A stretch of 26,568 bases of DNA from Agrocybe praecox (lineage: Eukaryota > Basidiomycota > Agaricomycetes > Agaricales > Agrocybaceae). Made by a program: the position numbers and the translations under genes. The stretch lies in contig CAXHKQ010000249.1 of the NCBI GenBank assembly GCA_964017145.1, forward strand, positions 1-26,568. The letters run 5' to 3'. Below the pieces are notes generated by a model. It saw nothing but the letters and a program-made list of their open reading frames with translations, was not told where the DNA came from and did not search any database. The stretch's first letter is position 1, and every line of letters begins with the position of its first letter. Of this stretch, positions 1 to 11,380 are shown one piece after another.

Positions 1-1316
1 CCTACATACACAGGAAAACGAAAACCTCACAGCTAGCTTGAACGAGCTAAGCTGTGTGGATTCTTTTCAGTTTCCTGTGCAACCGAGACGAGTTCGAATG
101 TAAAGAAGCTCGTTTCACGCAATATGAAATAGCGTCGACACTTTCCAACCAAGTTGGAAGGAATTCTGACGCATCTCCATTGTTTATAGGTCCCCCCAAC
201 ACTGACCGTCTGTGTGTTCTTCCATATATATTGTTCCACAGTCTCTGGTCTGACTGACACATATTGCCAAGGACACGCCCGAAGCTGCCGCCAATGAATA
301 ATGCGACCCAGCTGATGAAACGTACATGAGCGCTGTTGCTGGTGCCGTGAACATCGGCGTCGACGTGGTCGGTTGGGCAACGGTACAGGCGGCGCCGGTG
401 TCGAAGAACCTATTGTGGTCCGGTGAGCATAGGCTTGCCGTTCCACGTTGGCGGGCAATACGTTGGCGTCCACTAAAAGGTAAGCGTGGTGGTATCCAAA
501 TTGAATCAAGTACAGTACATCACGTTGTGATTTCTCTAGCCATGAGAGTGAATCATTCATTACCTGATTTGGAAACATAAATTGCATTGCATCTGCATGC
601 ACCGGAAACTACATCCGGGATATGCATCCATATTTTATGCTAGAAGCCCAAAGTTACGCATCGATGAATTTGAGAGAGAAATTCCAAATTTGATGGCCTG
701 TATAAATTGCAAGTGCTCCAATTTATGCGGAGCCATCAAACTGCGAGACACCGGATTAATATTGATACAGCATTAGTGGCAGGTGTTGCGTGTCTCCGGG
801 CGGAGGCGGCTTCCGCTTCGATTGCATATGTTATGCGACGGCTCCGGCAATCGCGTATGCTGTGCGCATTCGTGCAGAGCCGGCAGCCAACGTAACGGAT
901 TGACGGAATGTGTGTGTGTGCGCGTGCATGTGAGCGCTCGAATTGGACGGGTTTAATTTGCGTGATCCGCTACCATCGGTGGAGCATAACAAATGCGTTC
1001 GCCGCTCACATACACATACACACGCATACAGACGCTCGACATCGAACCGTTGGGACCGACACAAAATAACAACGACGGCGGCACGCATTTCGTATGCAAA
1101 TATAATCTAGAGAACGCACGTTCGCATATTCGGACGGAACCGATTCGAGGGGTCGGTGCGTGTGCTGTTAATGTCCCGACATCGTCTATCTCATCGCGTC
1201 GTCTGTCCACCAGAGCGAAGAGTTGATAAATCCCCCGGCGACGCATTCGGTTTTAATTTAATCATACCCTTCTTCTCCGCCCTTCTGCTCTTTGTTCCCA
1301 ACCCCGCACTGCGTAG
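1..1316 (+). other. Upstream region, possible 5' UTR exons, no protein recognised
   Basis: No recognisable protein is encoded on either strand. A possible non-coding 5' exon runs from a good acceptor (ttcttttcag, ending at 70) to a donor at 422 (gtgagc) or 481 (gtaagc). A long minus-strand open frame (33-602) overlaps it but has no family features and looks like chance. Sequence from about 800 to 1200 is mildly GC-rich with CA-rich stretches, a POU-type octamer (ATGCAAAT, 1094-1101) and a TATAAAT at 700-706. A pyrimidine-rich tract followed by gcgtag (ending at 1316) is a strong splice acceptor, and I use it as the 5' limit of exon 1. Confidence 0.4.
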
Positions 1317-2608
1317 ATGTCATAGATATGGGTGTCCCATGCGATCGATTGCACCGAAAAGAAAACGATCCAACCTCCAACACCACCATCTCCCCTCCAC
1401 CGCCTCCCGTGAACGGGTCCGAATCACCGCTAGCGTCCCGGTCCCAGCGACCCTGCGGCGAAGCTTGCAGCGCAGTCATCCGGAACAAGTGGTAGCCAAC
1501 CTGCCACCCGTCTGCCACCGGCCGCCCCATCGCTGGCGTCTTCCAAGACGTCGTCGCCGTCGTCATCGCGAGCAAATGCGACACGACGATCCAGCGCCGC
1601 CGCGGCGAGATGTGGTCCTGCGACCGACCGGATCCACTTCACAGGCAACATCACGGAGGCATGTATCTGATGCTGACCAACGTGACGACGACGACGGCAG
1701 CAGCCAGACCAGACGCTCGACGCTGCATCGACGTGCGCAGCACCAGCGCTCCAAGCACCCCAGCCAGCCCCCGCACATTCGCCGAGTACGGTCGCCACCG
1801 CCAGCGCCACCCGTATCGATCACCACCACCGGCACACGTCACATGACTGGCCGCCACAGTCACCACTACCACCACCACCACCGGAGCTTCCCCAGTCGCC
1901 GGCCGCAACCGAAATTAGCGATGCGGTCGCCGACGACGACGACACAACGCAGCGCGACGCAATAACCGGCCAGCCAGGCGCCAATGACGACGTTGGCGAC
2001 GACGAGGACGCACGCCATGCCATCGGTCACGTCGTTGTGGCGTGGCTCGCGCATTTGGTCAAACCTAATCGCTGTGGTCGATCGGCTGCTTTAATCCACT
2101 CTGCGTCGCACGCAACAAAATCACACCGACAACCCGACCTCGCACAAAAACTGACGCCAGAGCTACAGCAACAACAAAAACATCACAACTATTGCGGCAG
2201 CAGCAGCGCTACCACCGCAAAGAACAACATCAACACACCACAACAACCGCAATACAGCACATCATCACACCAGCCATACATTCCACAGCCGGTCAGCAAG
2301 CACCATACCAAAAACTATCACACCTACTGCGATTGTTCGAAGGACGGCGCTGGCAATGGCGCCAGCATTGGTGTCACCTGTCGTCGAGGCCGCTTCTGCG
2401 AGGTGACAGGGCTTCAGCAGAAAAGGCAGCCGAAGCACAAGCAGCAGAGGACGTCGGCGTCGTCGCCACTGCAACGCAACGTGTTCCGACAGTCGCTGTT
2501 CTTGTACGTGGCAGCCAGCGTCTTGCTAGCGGTTTTCTCGTTGAGTCCGGCCATGACAGCCGCCTCGATGCTGGCCGCCGATGACCTGGTCAATGTGCCG
2601 CACCCCAT
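1317..2608 (+). CDS. pHCl: pHCl 5' exon: low-complexity leader and signal peptide; start codon unresolved
   Basis: The 3' half is coding in the frame that joins exon 2. A hydrophobic segment (FRQSLFLYVAASVLLAVFSL, ending near 2545) followed by small residues is a typical signal peptide. It leads into AADDLVNVPHP and a GTGAGT donor at 2609, with two bases of the Ile codon left before the intron. That frame is open from 1686 and encodes Pro-, Asp-, Gln- and His-rich low complexity, but it has no ATG before 2553. A start at 2553 would lose the signal peptide. Other ATGs (1328, 1843, 1921, 1984, 2017, 2356) lie in other frames. The stretch 1328-1495 reads as protein-like Ser/Pro-rich sequence in a different frame. 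Either the true start is in an upstream exon joined at an internal acceptor, or single-base indels break the frame. The 5' boundary is a proposal based on the pyrimidine tract and AG at 1316. Confidence 0.55.
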
Positions 2609-3234
2609 GTGAGTTACGGCACACGACACACTTACATTATATCAGGACTAGTAATAATGAGCATACGGTTTTTTAAAAAATTATAATTTGAATTAAAAGA
2701 AATCAAGCTTATCAAATGTTTGCATATCAATGTTTATCTCTTGACATCTGGAAGTGCTTTCTTAACGGTTTATGTGTTTTTGTTCGTCTCACGACGATTC
2801 AAAGAAAGGATGTTAAATGTTGCGTAGGGTTGCTCTTTGCAACGCTTATTAATGGTATTTGTATTGTATCTTGATCAACCAATTGTTATCAGCTGCCGGT
2901 ATTACCTTTACAATCCCACCCACAAATCACCTCCTTTGTCATAGTTGTGATCCGAGAACACCCGCGCCGCTTTCATGAGCTCCACACTCTCTGTTTGGCG
3001 ACAATTGTTATTACTTTCAATCTGTCCGGAAATACTCAACGATTGCTATGGTTTTATGTTCTGAATCTCGTTAATACGCGTGATCCAAACCAAACGAGAT
3101 AACTAAATAAGATGTTGAGAAGATGAATAGTGGATACTCAGAACATCGTCGCGAAATGTTTACAAAAAACCAGACCTGATATGTTCACATACACGCACAT
3201 ATACGTTGCATTGATTTCCGATACTTGCTTGTAG
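2609..3234 (+). other. Intron 1
   Basis: GT-AG intron (gtgagt ... cttgtag) splitting an Ile codon two bases in. AT-rich; nothing else seen in it. Confidence 0.75.
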
Positions 3235-3323
3235 ATTTGCTGAGGGCAAGTCGGACAAAGAGATATTGGATCATCTGCTGAAGGCGACACGTTACGACAA
3301 ACGGCTGCTGCCACCGGTTGATG
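3235..3323 (+). CDS. pHCl: pHCl exon 2: N-terminal extracellular segment
   Basis: Encodes FAEGKSDKEILDHLLKATRY and then DKRLLPPVD, the alpha-helical N-terminus of a Cys-loop extracellular domain. The pattern 'ILDxLL...YDxRLxPP' is the family hallmark here. The acceptor is cttgtag (ending 3234) and the donor GTAAGT at 3324. The exon ends one base into a Gly codon (phase 1), which matches both the optional exon at 3970 and the next constitutive exon at 4896. Confidence 0.9.
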
Positions 3324-3969
3324 GTAAGTGATATAGAAATGATATAAGCGCGAGCCACGGGCGATTGGTCTGGATCGGGCAAACTAACCTCGTAGAATGT
3401 TGGAACTAATTCTATTTTGTTCGTATTCTATATATTGTTATGATGTATAAGTAGACGTGCATTATGCACATGCAATGGGTGCTAGTATTCGCAGAAAGAC
3501 ACACACACACACACACATACACACATGCAAAAACACGCTACACATACGGACGTGATTCGGTTCAGTATTTTATCGGTAGTGTTTATCTGAAAGTAGATCG
3601 AAGGCGCTTCCACATGCAAAAACTAATGATGTAGAACGGAGTCCAACATACTGAACATGCTGATGTCAATGTTTGACTCACCAACTTGCAGCTCTCGCGT
3701 TATGCCATTTCATGCTTCGAATTCCTAACTCCAGTTCAGTGGAACACATCGTTTTGCCTGGAGCATATTTTCATGCATGGGTTTCCAACCATATAACGCA
3801 CCGTCATTGCATACCTGAATGCTTGCACCATTTCCTCTTCCCCGGTTTCGTCCTGATCTCTGAAGTTTTGTTTGTTTAATTTCCTATGTCTTGTCTCTTT
3901 TTTGCCGTAATCCAAATGCGTGTGCTTCATCCATCTCGATTACTCATCATCAGTGTTTGTGTTTTGCAG
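3324..3969 (+). other. Intron with (CA)n microsatellite
   Basis: Intron between exon 2 and the optional exon. It holds a (CA)n run at 3499-3517. A clear polypyrimidine-rich acceptor (gtttgtgttttgcag) ends at 3969. No other feature seen. Confidence 0.7.
3499..3517. repeat. (CA)n microsatellite
   Basis: Uninterrupted alternating AC run of 19 bases in the intron upstream of the optional exon. Confidence 0.9.
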
Positions 3970-4053
3970 ACGCCGACTTTTGCTGTGGCATGGACACTCC
4001 CGATAAAGCGAAAAACATATCCGGGTGGGCACCTGGACGCGCACAGAACCGCG
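3970..4053 (+). CDS. pHCl: pHCl optional cassette exon (28 codons, extracellular)
   Basis: An 84-nt exon with a strong acceptor (ttttgcag) and donor (GTGCGT at 4054). It starts and ends in phase 1, so it fits exactly between exon 2 and exon 3 whether included or skipped. It encodes ADFCCGMDTPDKAKNISGWA followed by PGRAQNR, inserted just before the TLTVNVSVLLLSL strand. Visible features are a vicinal Cys pair, an N-glycosylation sequon (NIS) and no stop in frame. pHCl transcripts of other insects are known to be alternatively spliced in the coding region. That this exact exon is used here is inferred from phase and splice sites. Confidence 0.78.
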
Positions 4054-4895
4054 GTGCGTGTTCTTCCATTTTTCCAAAATCAAACACAAACAAACGCAAC
4101 TCACGACATACACCCAACAGCCATCCTTCACACGGCTAATTGCACATGAGAAATTTAGTTTCGGAGAGTAGTTAACGATATTTGGATAGATACAAATCGT
4201 CATAACAAATAGAGTTTCAAGAGATTACTAGATGTATAGCTTACATTCGAAGTATCTATAGTTCTTCATGGTTACGGTTTAACGCTCAGTAGATGCATGC
4301 AGGCACAATACTGAGTCACACTTTGACCTATCGGCGTAACCTATTTAACGGTCATTGTCTGAGCATACGCGCGGGCGACGTCATTGGTCGTTTGCTGGGC
4401 GGCTATTTGTGTTGCTGGGGTTGCGTGCAAACTCTTTATGCCTTGTTAAATACGCCGTAATCTAGCAATATACATAATGTCCGGAGCGATGTAGCGTTTG
4501 CGTGATTTGACCTCTCCATGCTTCTACTTGAAACATTAGGTTTTAGCAATGTTTTGTGCATGTCGTGTTTAGAACCGGCCATTAAGCGATGCCACACGAG
4601 ACGCGGATTTTCGCAACGTTGTCCGATCGATAGTATTATCTAATGTTGGTACTTACCTGACATTATATCGTACTCAAAGCACGTGCAAAATAATTGAAAT
4701 AGAACTTATGATGAGATTTAATATATAAATGTTCTGAAAATGTGTATGAACCTTATAACGTTTCAATGGATTACACGCAGTGCGCTATTGTTTAGGAATA
4801 TTCACAAAATGCATGAATAACCGGATTTTCAACTGGTTGCAATTTTCCGATTAAATAAAATAAAAGCTGATCAAATTCTTCTTTGTATCATGCAG
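4054..4895 (+). other. Intron, no other feature seen
   Basis: AT-rich intronic sequence ending in a good acceptor (tcatgcag, ending 4895). A small GC-rich patch near 4365-4430 has no coding signature I recognise. Confidence 0.7.
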
Positions 4896-4960
4896 GCACT
4901 CTCACGGTGAATGTTAGTGTGCTGCTGCTTAGCTTGGCGTCACCGGATGAATCAAGTTTG
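4896..4960 (+). CDS. pHCl: pHCl exon 3: beta-1 strand region
   Basis: Completes the split Gly codon and encodes TLTVNVSVLLLSLASPDESS then L, the first beta strand and following loop of the extracellular domain. It holds an N-glycosylation sequon (NVS). The acceptor is atgcag and the donor GTAAGT at 4961. It ends in phase 0. Confidence 0.92.
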
Positions 4961-5130
4961 GTAAGTACCTACAATTTCGCATTTCAGTTTGTGTGCGACT
5001 AGTTTTCGAGTTCTTGATGACTTATAATATGACAAGAAAATATCTAGAATTGAAGAAAGATCAGCATTGCTAAGAGACAAATGTAGCAGCACTATATTAA
5101 TGGCTTCACATTCTTCAATGCGGTGAACAG

Positions 5131-5351
5131 AAATACGAGGTGGAGTTTTTGCTGCAGCAGCAGTGGTACGATCCGCGACTGCGCTATCACAACCATTCAC
5201 AATACGAATTCCTGAACGCCATTCACCATCACGAGAACATTTGGCTGCCCGACACGTATTTCATCATGCATGGCGACTTCAAGGAGCCAATCGTGCCGAT
5301 GCATTTCGCGTTGCGCATCTATCGCAATGGCACCATCAACTATCTGATGAG
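5131..5351 (+). CDS. pHCl: pHCl exon 4: extracellular core, loops D and A
   Basis: Starts KYEVEFLLQQQWYDPRLRYH. W-x-DPRL is the loop D/beta-2 signature, and IWLPDTYF is the loop A WxPD motif shared by all Cys-loop receptors. It ends with FALRIYRNGTINYLM and a split Arg codon. Sequons NHS and NGT are visible, and a His-rich stretch (AIHHHENIW) sits before loop A. The histidines are interesting for a pH-sensitive channel, though a role in proton sensing is only inference. The acceptor gaacag ends at 5130 and the donor is GTAAGC at 5352. Confidence 0.95.
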
Positions 5352-5429
5352 GTAAGCAAAAAATAGACGTCGCGAAATCTGTCGTACGATATTAACGTCT
5401 CTTGTGTACACATTGATGCATCGATCCAG

Positions 5430-5512
5430 ACGGCATCTGATTCTGTCGTGCCAGGGCCGTCTCAACATATTTCCATTCGACGATCCGTTGTGTTCCTTTG
5501 CTATGGAAAGTA
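5430..5512 (+). CDS. pHCl: pHCl exon 5: Cys-loop
   Basis: Encodes RHLILSCQGRLNIFPFDDPL then CSFAMES. It contains the defining disulfide-bonded Cys-loop, with exactly 13 residues between the cysteines and the central FPFDD motif. The acceptor is atccag (ending 5429) and the donor GTAAGT at 5513. It ends one base into an Ile codon. It is flanked by very short introns of 78 and 61 nt. Confidence 0.95.
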
Positions 5513-5573
5513 GTAAGTATTCGAAGCAACATCTTCCGCATGAGGGTGAAGTAATCAACTGTTTGCTTGGTAG

Positions 5574-5714
5574 TTTCATACGAGCAGTCGGCCATCACGT
5601 ACGTGTGGAAAAACGACGAGGACACACTGCGCAAGTCGCCCTCGTTGACCACACTGAATGCGTATCTTATCCAGAACGCCACGACTGCCTGTCCGATCAA
5701 AGCCAGCTGGAGAG
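5574..5714 (+). CDS. pHCl: pHCl exon 6: loop B to loop C, first half of second disulfide
   Basis: Encodes ISYEQSAITYVWKNDEDTLR and then KSPSLTTLNAYLIQNATTAC and PIKASWR. It covers loop B and leads into loop C. The Cys near its end pairs, by family precedent, with the Cys in the next exon (NYSC), giving a C-x11-C second disulfide as in glycine and glutamate-gated chloride channels. Sequon NAT is present. The acceptor is ttggtag (ending 5573) and the donor GTAGGC at 5715. It ends one base into a Gly codon, and both M1 exon copies begin with the two bases needed. Confidence 0.94.
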
Positions 5715-6516
5715 GTAGGCATTCTCGAAACGCGTAATGTTTCAATTTCAAAATTCAATTCGACATTTCCGTGTCACTGCACTAAAACCCCCTATACGAC
5801 CGCGATCAACAAGCCTCTATGTGTGTCAATCGTACCGTTGTTTATTCATTTACTACAGTGTTTATCTGTTTGGTGTCCTTTAATGAACATTTCATTTCAA
5901 TGTTATATGTTATATGTGTGACTACAAATTTCGTGGTTCAAAATTCATATTGTCATTCACTGACCTAAATGTATACACGCTATACCAATTACACACCGAA
6001 CATGCAACATACTTTCACACAGACATTGTACACAGACCTCTCAAAGTCAACAAATTGCAATTATCCTCAGAACATTTCTCTCTAGACCTATCACACTCTA
6101 TCGCGCCAGTTTCCTCAGCCACTCTATCCCTTCTATCGTCGTCGAGGTGTTGAATGCGAATGCCATGAATGGGTGTACCAATATTTTATTTTAACTCACA
6201 ATTATACTGCACGACACTTTGTGTATATGCGTGTTTACCCGTATGTTTGTGCATCTGCTTCTCGTATCACGTCTATCATGCTAATGTGTGTGTATGTGTG
6301 CAACACCTTTCTGTAAGTGTGATCATATTCATATGCTTATCTGCGTTATGTCACCTTTGCGTGTACATGCTCTTCTCGGTATCTAACTCTCGTCTCGTCT
6401 AAAAGCGACATAAAATATACAAACAGAATCAGTCTCATAAGGGGCGCACGCGTTGATCACATTTTTGCTGCGCGTTTTAACGCAAACTACTCCTCGGATA
6501 GAATTCTCGTCGCTAT

Positions 6517-6532
6517 TCGCTACCGGTAGCGA
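6517..6532. repeat. 16-bp perfect palindrome
   Basis: TCGCTACCGGTAGCGA reads the same on both strands. One such palindrome is not far from chance expectation in 26 kb. Confidence 0.6.
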
Positions 6533-9500
6533 TGGCGTACTGTCGCATATCCGCCCCGAAAATATCCGACCGCAAATATGCGCATCACGTATGCCGACAG
6601 AGACTGAAGAATGTGTGCGCATATAACGAGCAGAGACGACGAGCAGCAATGTGTGCGCAGTGTGCACAGCATGGATATGTGATGGATAAAGTTGACGACG
6701 TAATTCGTTCGTGTGCGGCAAAAAGATCATTGCGCACGTGCTTGAGAACGTTATGCGATGCGAATTCGGGAAGCATAAATATTTGTTAAAATAACGTTTG
6801 AATCTACAATGATTATATCGTGTTGCCGAGCGATGCGAGCAGTGGACCGATACTGAATGAGCATTTTTCTGGTTCTTGTGGGGTGTGCACATTATGGTGC
6901 GCTCGTATTCGTGAGTGCGTTTTACATGTTTTATTATCCGATAATTCAGGATGTACACGCAGCATGTGAATGGCCATCTTATCTTATTGTTTTCGAGACA
7001 AGTGTCTCATACGCTCCCCACAACTTTGAGCACATGGCCCTTGTGTAGAGAAGTAGGCCACTCCAGGAAGCAAGTTGAGCGCGAAAGCACATCCGAGAAT
7101 CGCACCCTCATCGCCAAGTCCAAGTGGTGTGATGTTATCGGGCGACATTACGTATGTTCGAGAACTTGTCGTGGTCCCTTCAGACGTGCACACAGCAGAA
7201 AAGTGGCTCGCTGAAAGTTGTTCAAAGCTGTTCTAACATGAGACGAAGAAAAAACATATGTCGATGAGGCCGATAAAGACCAACGTCGAATAAAGTTTGA
7301 TCACTTTTTGTCTCGGTTCATCGGGATGTTAAACATGGTGCAATATATAAATAAAATGACTGTATTTGATGCGCGTTTCTCATAAATCTCTAGATTGATA
7401 AGCTATGAGAACCTATAAGAAAATGCCGATAATTCTATTCCATGTGACATTAATCTAGTGAAGCTGTGCCATGAATAAGAGTGTTTTGAAAAATCACAAA
7501 CAAATGATCAACACTCTGACTAATTGTGCCACGTTGCGGCGTTTGGCGTGCATTGGTTATTGGTTATTCATCCACAGATATATCGTTTCAAGTATGGTTC
7601 AGTGTGTTCAAACACTTCGATTAATAATATAATACACTTGACGTCGCCACAAGGACACATTCGAAATTGTCGCTCATTGGTACCGCATCGTTAACCCCAA
7701 TTCAGATGAGTACAGTCGCGCAGCTGGTGTGCTGATGTGCAACGATGGCTACGGAGTGAATATGTTATTTGGCGCGCGCTTGAATGTTTCCGGACCATTA
7801 GCGACGAGTTTATGGAGTGTCGTATCGTTATCCGTTTTAAATGTCGCAAGTCTGTCGGTATACCACTCATAGCAACATTTATCACTCGCAATATTCATTC
7901 CGATTCGAATTTAGTTTGTCAACCATTTCGCTTCTTTCTTGCTTGCGAACACAATTGAAGTAATAACTTCAAATTAATGAGTAATATATTTGTTGGAATA
8001 ATATTGGATGATTTAATATATGGAGTGGCATATATATTTTGGGAAAAACACAGTTGGAAATGTGTTACTATGCTATCTATGATGTGTTTATGTTGTGTGA
8101 TCAGAAATGTAGCTACATCATTTTAAAGCTCTGTGGCACGCTTTGACGCCTCCGATTATATCCTCCACAAAGAGCGCACTCTCGCTCATTTCGGTCGCTC
8201 TTCATTCAGCCACACATTACGACAGTCATGAATACACACATTCCACACACGAGTTCCATCATACAAACACACTTTCTATGTTCATTTTCAAACGACAAAG
8301 TACTACGTTCGCCGATGACATGACGTAGATCATGATTGATCACCATTGTACATAAAGTTTTTAACACGTCGTTTCTACTTTATCCTCTTCCCACCCCAAA
8401 AACCACTCAAACACCTGCCCCACTCTACTTTGTATCCAACCATTTCCTCGGGAACAAAATACACACACAACAAAATTCGCATTTTTTCGTGTGTGTATAT
8501 GTTTGGGTTTGTGAGCATCTGCTAATCGCGTGCAGCTGCTTTCGGACGAAGTCGGATGAGTAAATGTGTTTTCAAATATGTACATAATGCATACTATTTC
8601 AATAAATACAATTGTTAATCTATCATTTCGGCAACGAGATAATATCGAGCAATTACTTTTTCTGCTGTAAAGGTGCTTGTAGCAATGTGCACCTAATGAA
8701 ATGAAAGTGCACTTCGAACCAACTGTAAGCTATATTTTGGAGTTCGAATGCGAATGCAAAACAAATAAACACAAATTCAAATAATCATATACCTTTCATA
8801 TGCTGCGATGAATTTATCAATTAGTCAAATCAAATACCACATATTGGCAGCACGTCATGCCTGAGCACCAAATGCGATATATGTATAGCAACAAATCAAC
8901 ATGTCCACACGTGTATTGTTCATTTGTGTACAAAGTGCATCGTCATTGCGGTCTTGTGAAACGTTCTTTCACGCCTCTTTTGGAATTTATGATCGAAAAC
9001 ATCACCGCAATAGCGCACATTTTCCGAATACACATTCACTCTCACTAGTATAATATCGACTATTGCCACACCTAACACACACTGGCTCCTCAACCACCAC
9101 AGAGAAATACATCGTAGCAAAATGTGCAAGCCGCTTGCACGCACATGTGTGAACCATTCACAAAATAAATGTTTTTGAACTGAACAGCCGGAGCTATGAA
9201 AAAGCAAGAACTTTAATATTGAATCAGAATCTTGAACATCACTTGTGACACGTAATGTACAGCGAAGTCTGAATTGGTTTCAAGAGTTTATCAAAAATGT
9301 ATACGTACACTTGAAGGGATTCTTCAGTATGCGTGTGTGTTCAAGTGTCTGGATGAGTTCATGTCCCGAAGTCGACTGCAATGCAATGAATGTTCAATGA
9401 GCAGAGTGGAATCGCTTATTGATTTGTTTTCCTTTCAATCTTTTGACACTCAATCTTCATATCACGCCCATTGTTGCATATTGTTTTATTACGAATCCAT

Positions 9501-11158
9501 GTCGCTGTGCATCACACATTAAGCTTTCATCATCCACCCTATCAACCATCTGAGTTGGCATAAAATGCACGGCATCTGCATAATCGAATCTGTGTGCGAA
9601 TGTATCTGAATCGAAAATGTCATTTATTCTAATGTTACGAAACCGGAGTGAATATATTTGAACATATAACAAGTATTTCGATTGATGGATCTTTCTCTTG
9701 TGACCTCGCTGAACACTTACGCACAAACACACTTGCGAATTCAACCGGCGACATCACCTGCCTACCAAACCGGTTTGGAAAACGCCATCCGCAATGTCGT
9801 CATTGTTATTTTTGGTTTGTTTTCTGTTTCGCTCGTTCGATGCGGAACGCGTGTGCTCGATGCGACCCAACTCGCGCTGATCGGGCTTTCACTCGCACTT
9901 GCCGCACGCATGCACGCACACACGATTCGCGTGCGCGATCTCATGCGATTAGCGGATGCATATGAGACACTATCTGAAGAAGACGAGGATTTCGTGTGCT
10001 CTCTTTGCCAAAGACGCTTCGAAGGTATACCAAAATCAACAATATTTCACATTAAACGTAACGAATGTTTTGCAAACGGACACACACACCAACAATAAAC
10101 ATTATAACGAACATGCATATGCACTCAAGTCGATGGGTCTTCCACAACTACATCTCCTCACATGTAGCGTACGAAGGGTCTAATGTTTGTCACATTAGCT
10201 TTGACATTACAATGTTCAATATTTACTAGTATGATACAGATACTTGAATGAAATGAATGATTTTTTTCAGTACGTAACAATTTCAGTATGAATTCAATTA
10301 GCCATACATAATAAATAATAATGAAGTAATTATCTTGAACAATCGTGTAAGACAAACATTTTCGTTATCTAATAACACTATTAACTATTAGTATGATGAA
10401 ATGTATGATTTTATTTGAGTAGTCTCTCTCTAAAACTCAAACATGTTCAACTTACAACCATCTATTGATTCCCCCTTTTATTCCCTTATAAAACAAAATT
10501 AATTGAATTCAATGAACTTTTTAATCGAAGATAATGTTTTCAAATCGACATATACCATTAAATTGAACTACGATGTAAAAGTTGATTGTTTCGTCAGATA
10601 TAAAATAATATTTGGTCTTCAGTTGAAAACATTCAAACACAAAATACCTTTGCACAGTTAGCAAACAAATTTTTGGAAGAAACGAATCCCCGTACCTACA
10701 TTTTATCACATTATACATTGAGCACAAAACACGAATAAATCCAACACCAGACAATCAGCACAACACTGGCAATGTGAATGCAATAACCGATTCCACAGAC
10801 TCCTTATTTCGTAATATGACAGATTGAATGCTATTTGAGAATTTAATTCTTTTGACAATTCATTCAAATTATATTATTTTTTTTATTGCACCTTGTGTTT
10901 CTCGTGTTTCCTGAATGTATTATTTTGATCAACATACAATAAAACAACTAATATTTATAAGTGATACACCAATAGTGCGATGTACTTCGAAATGTTTGTA
11001 ATGTCAAATTGTCTTTCCGCATATACCTCATCTTCATCAACCCCTCCGTCAACCCGAAACGACACACGCGCACTCAATTGCACCGATGAACGCCAACGCC
11101 ATTTTGTGTTGCCTCGCATACCCCAACCGCATATGTGCCGTGTATACCTTCTCTGTCC

Positions 11159-11170
11159 GTGTGTGTGTGT
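11159..11170 (+). repeat. GT tract upstream of first M1 exon
   Basis: A short (GT)n run about 57 nt upstream of the acceptor at 11227, followed by a looser GT-rich stretch. A longer counterpart precedes the second M1 exon (11801-11830). Confidence 0.7.
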
Positions 11171-11227
11171 CTGTGTCTGGGTTCGATCACTGGGTAACGT
11201 GCATCGTGCGGACCGTCATACGTGCAG

Positions 11228-11380
11228 GGAACTACAGCTGCCTGAAAGTCGATTTGATATTCACGCGTGATCGGGCGTTCTACTTCACCACCGTCTTCAT
11301 TCCGGGCATCATTCTGGTGACGTCGTCGTTCATCACGTTCTGGCTGGAGTGGAACGCGGTGCCCGCCCGATCAATGATTG
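11228..11380 (+). CDS. pHCl: pHCl exon 7a: M1 and start of M2 (Ser 1' version)
   Basis: Encodes GNYSCLKVDLIFTRDRAFYF, then TTVFIPGIILVTSSFITFWL (M1), then EWNAVPARSMI and one base of a Gly codon. NYSC supplies the second Cys of the loop-C disulfide, and PAR just before M2 is the anion-selectivity signature. The residue after PAR (M2 1') is Ser. The exon is 153 nt, phase 1 at both ends, with acceptor gtgcag (ending 11227) and donor GTAAGT at 11381. The frame is fully intact. A near-duplicate lies 520 nt downstream, so the two are most likely alternative exons. Inclusion of both or neither would keep the frame but duplicate or delete M1. Confidence 0.93.

Larger units (their letters stand above)
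5715..11227 (+). other. Large intron (5.5 kb), no recognised gene
   Basis: Mostly AT-rich with scattered CA/GT-rich stretches. Open frames on both strands, including one of 191 codons on the minus strand at 6383-6958 and one of 138 codons on the plus strand at 9682-10098, show no family I recognise. Their lengths are roughly what chance allows over this much sequence. A 16-bp perfect palindrome lies at 6517-6532. GC-richer patches occur at about 6440-6720, 7040-7200 and 9840-9960. Confidence 0.65.

Noticed and set aside
33..602. 189-codon minus-strand open frame at the window start
   Set aside because: No recognisable domain or motif. Plus-strand splice signals fit a 5' UTR exon at least as well, and the length is near the chance limit for the window.
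1094..1101. POU octamer ATGCAAAT as a neural enhancer site
   Set aside because: A single eight-base match has no weight without conservation or clustering.
1156..1965. 269-codon Arg/His/Pro-rich plus-strand frame
   Set aside because: It is driven by GC-rich triplet repeats that keep most frames open on both strands. It does not connect to the signal-peptide frame and crosses a strong acceptor-like site at 1316.
6383..6958. 191-codon minus-strand frame in the large intron
   Set aside because: AT-type codon use, no domain, and about the longest frame expected by chance in this amount of sequence.
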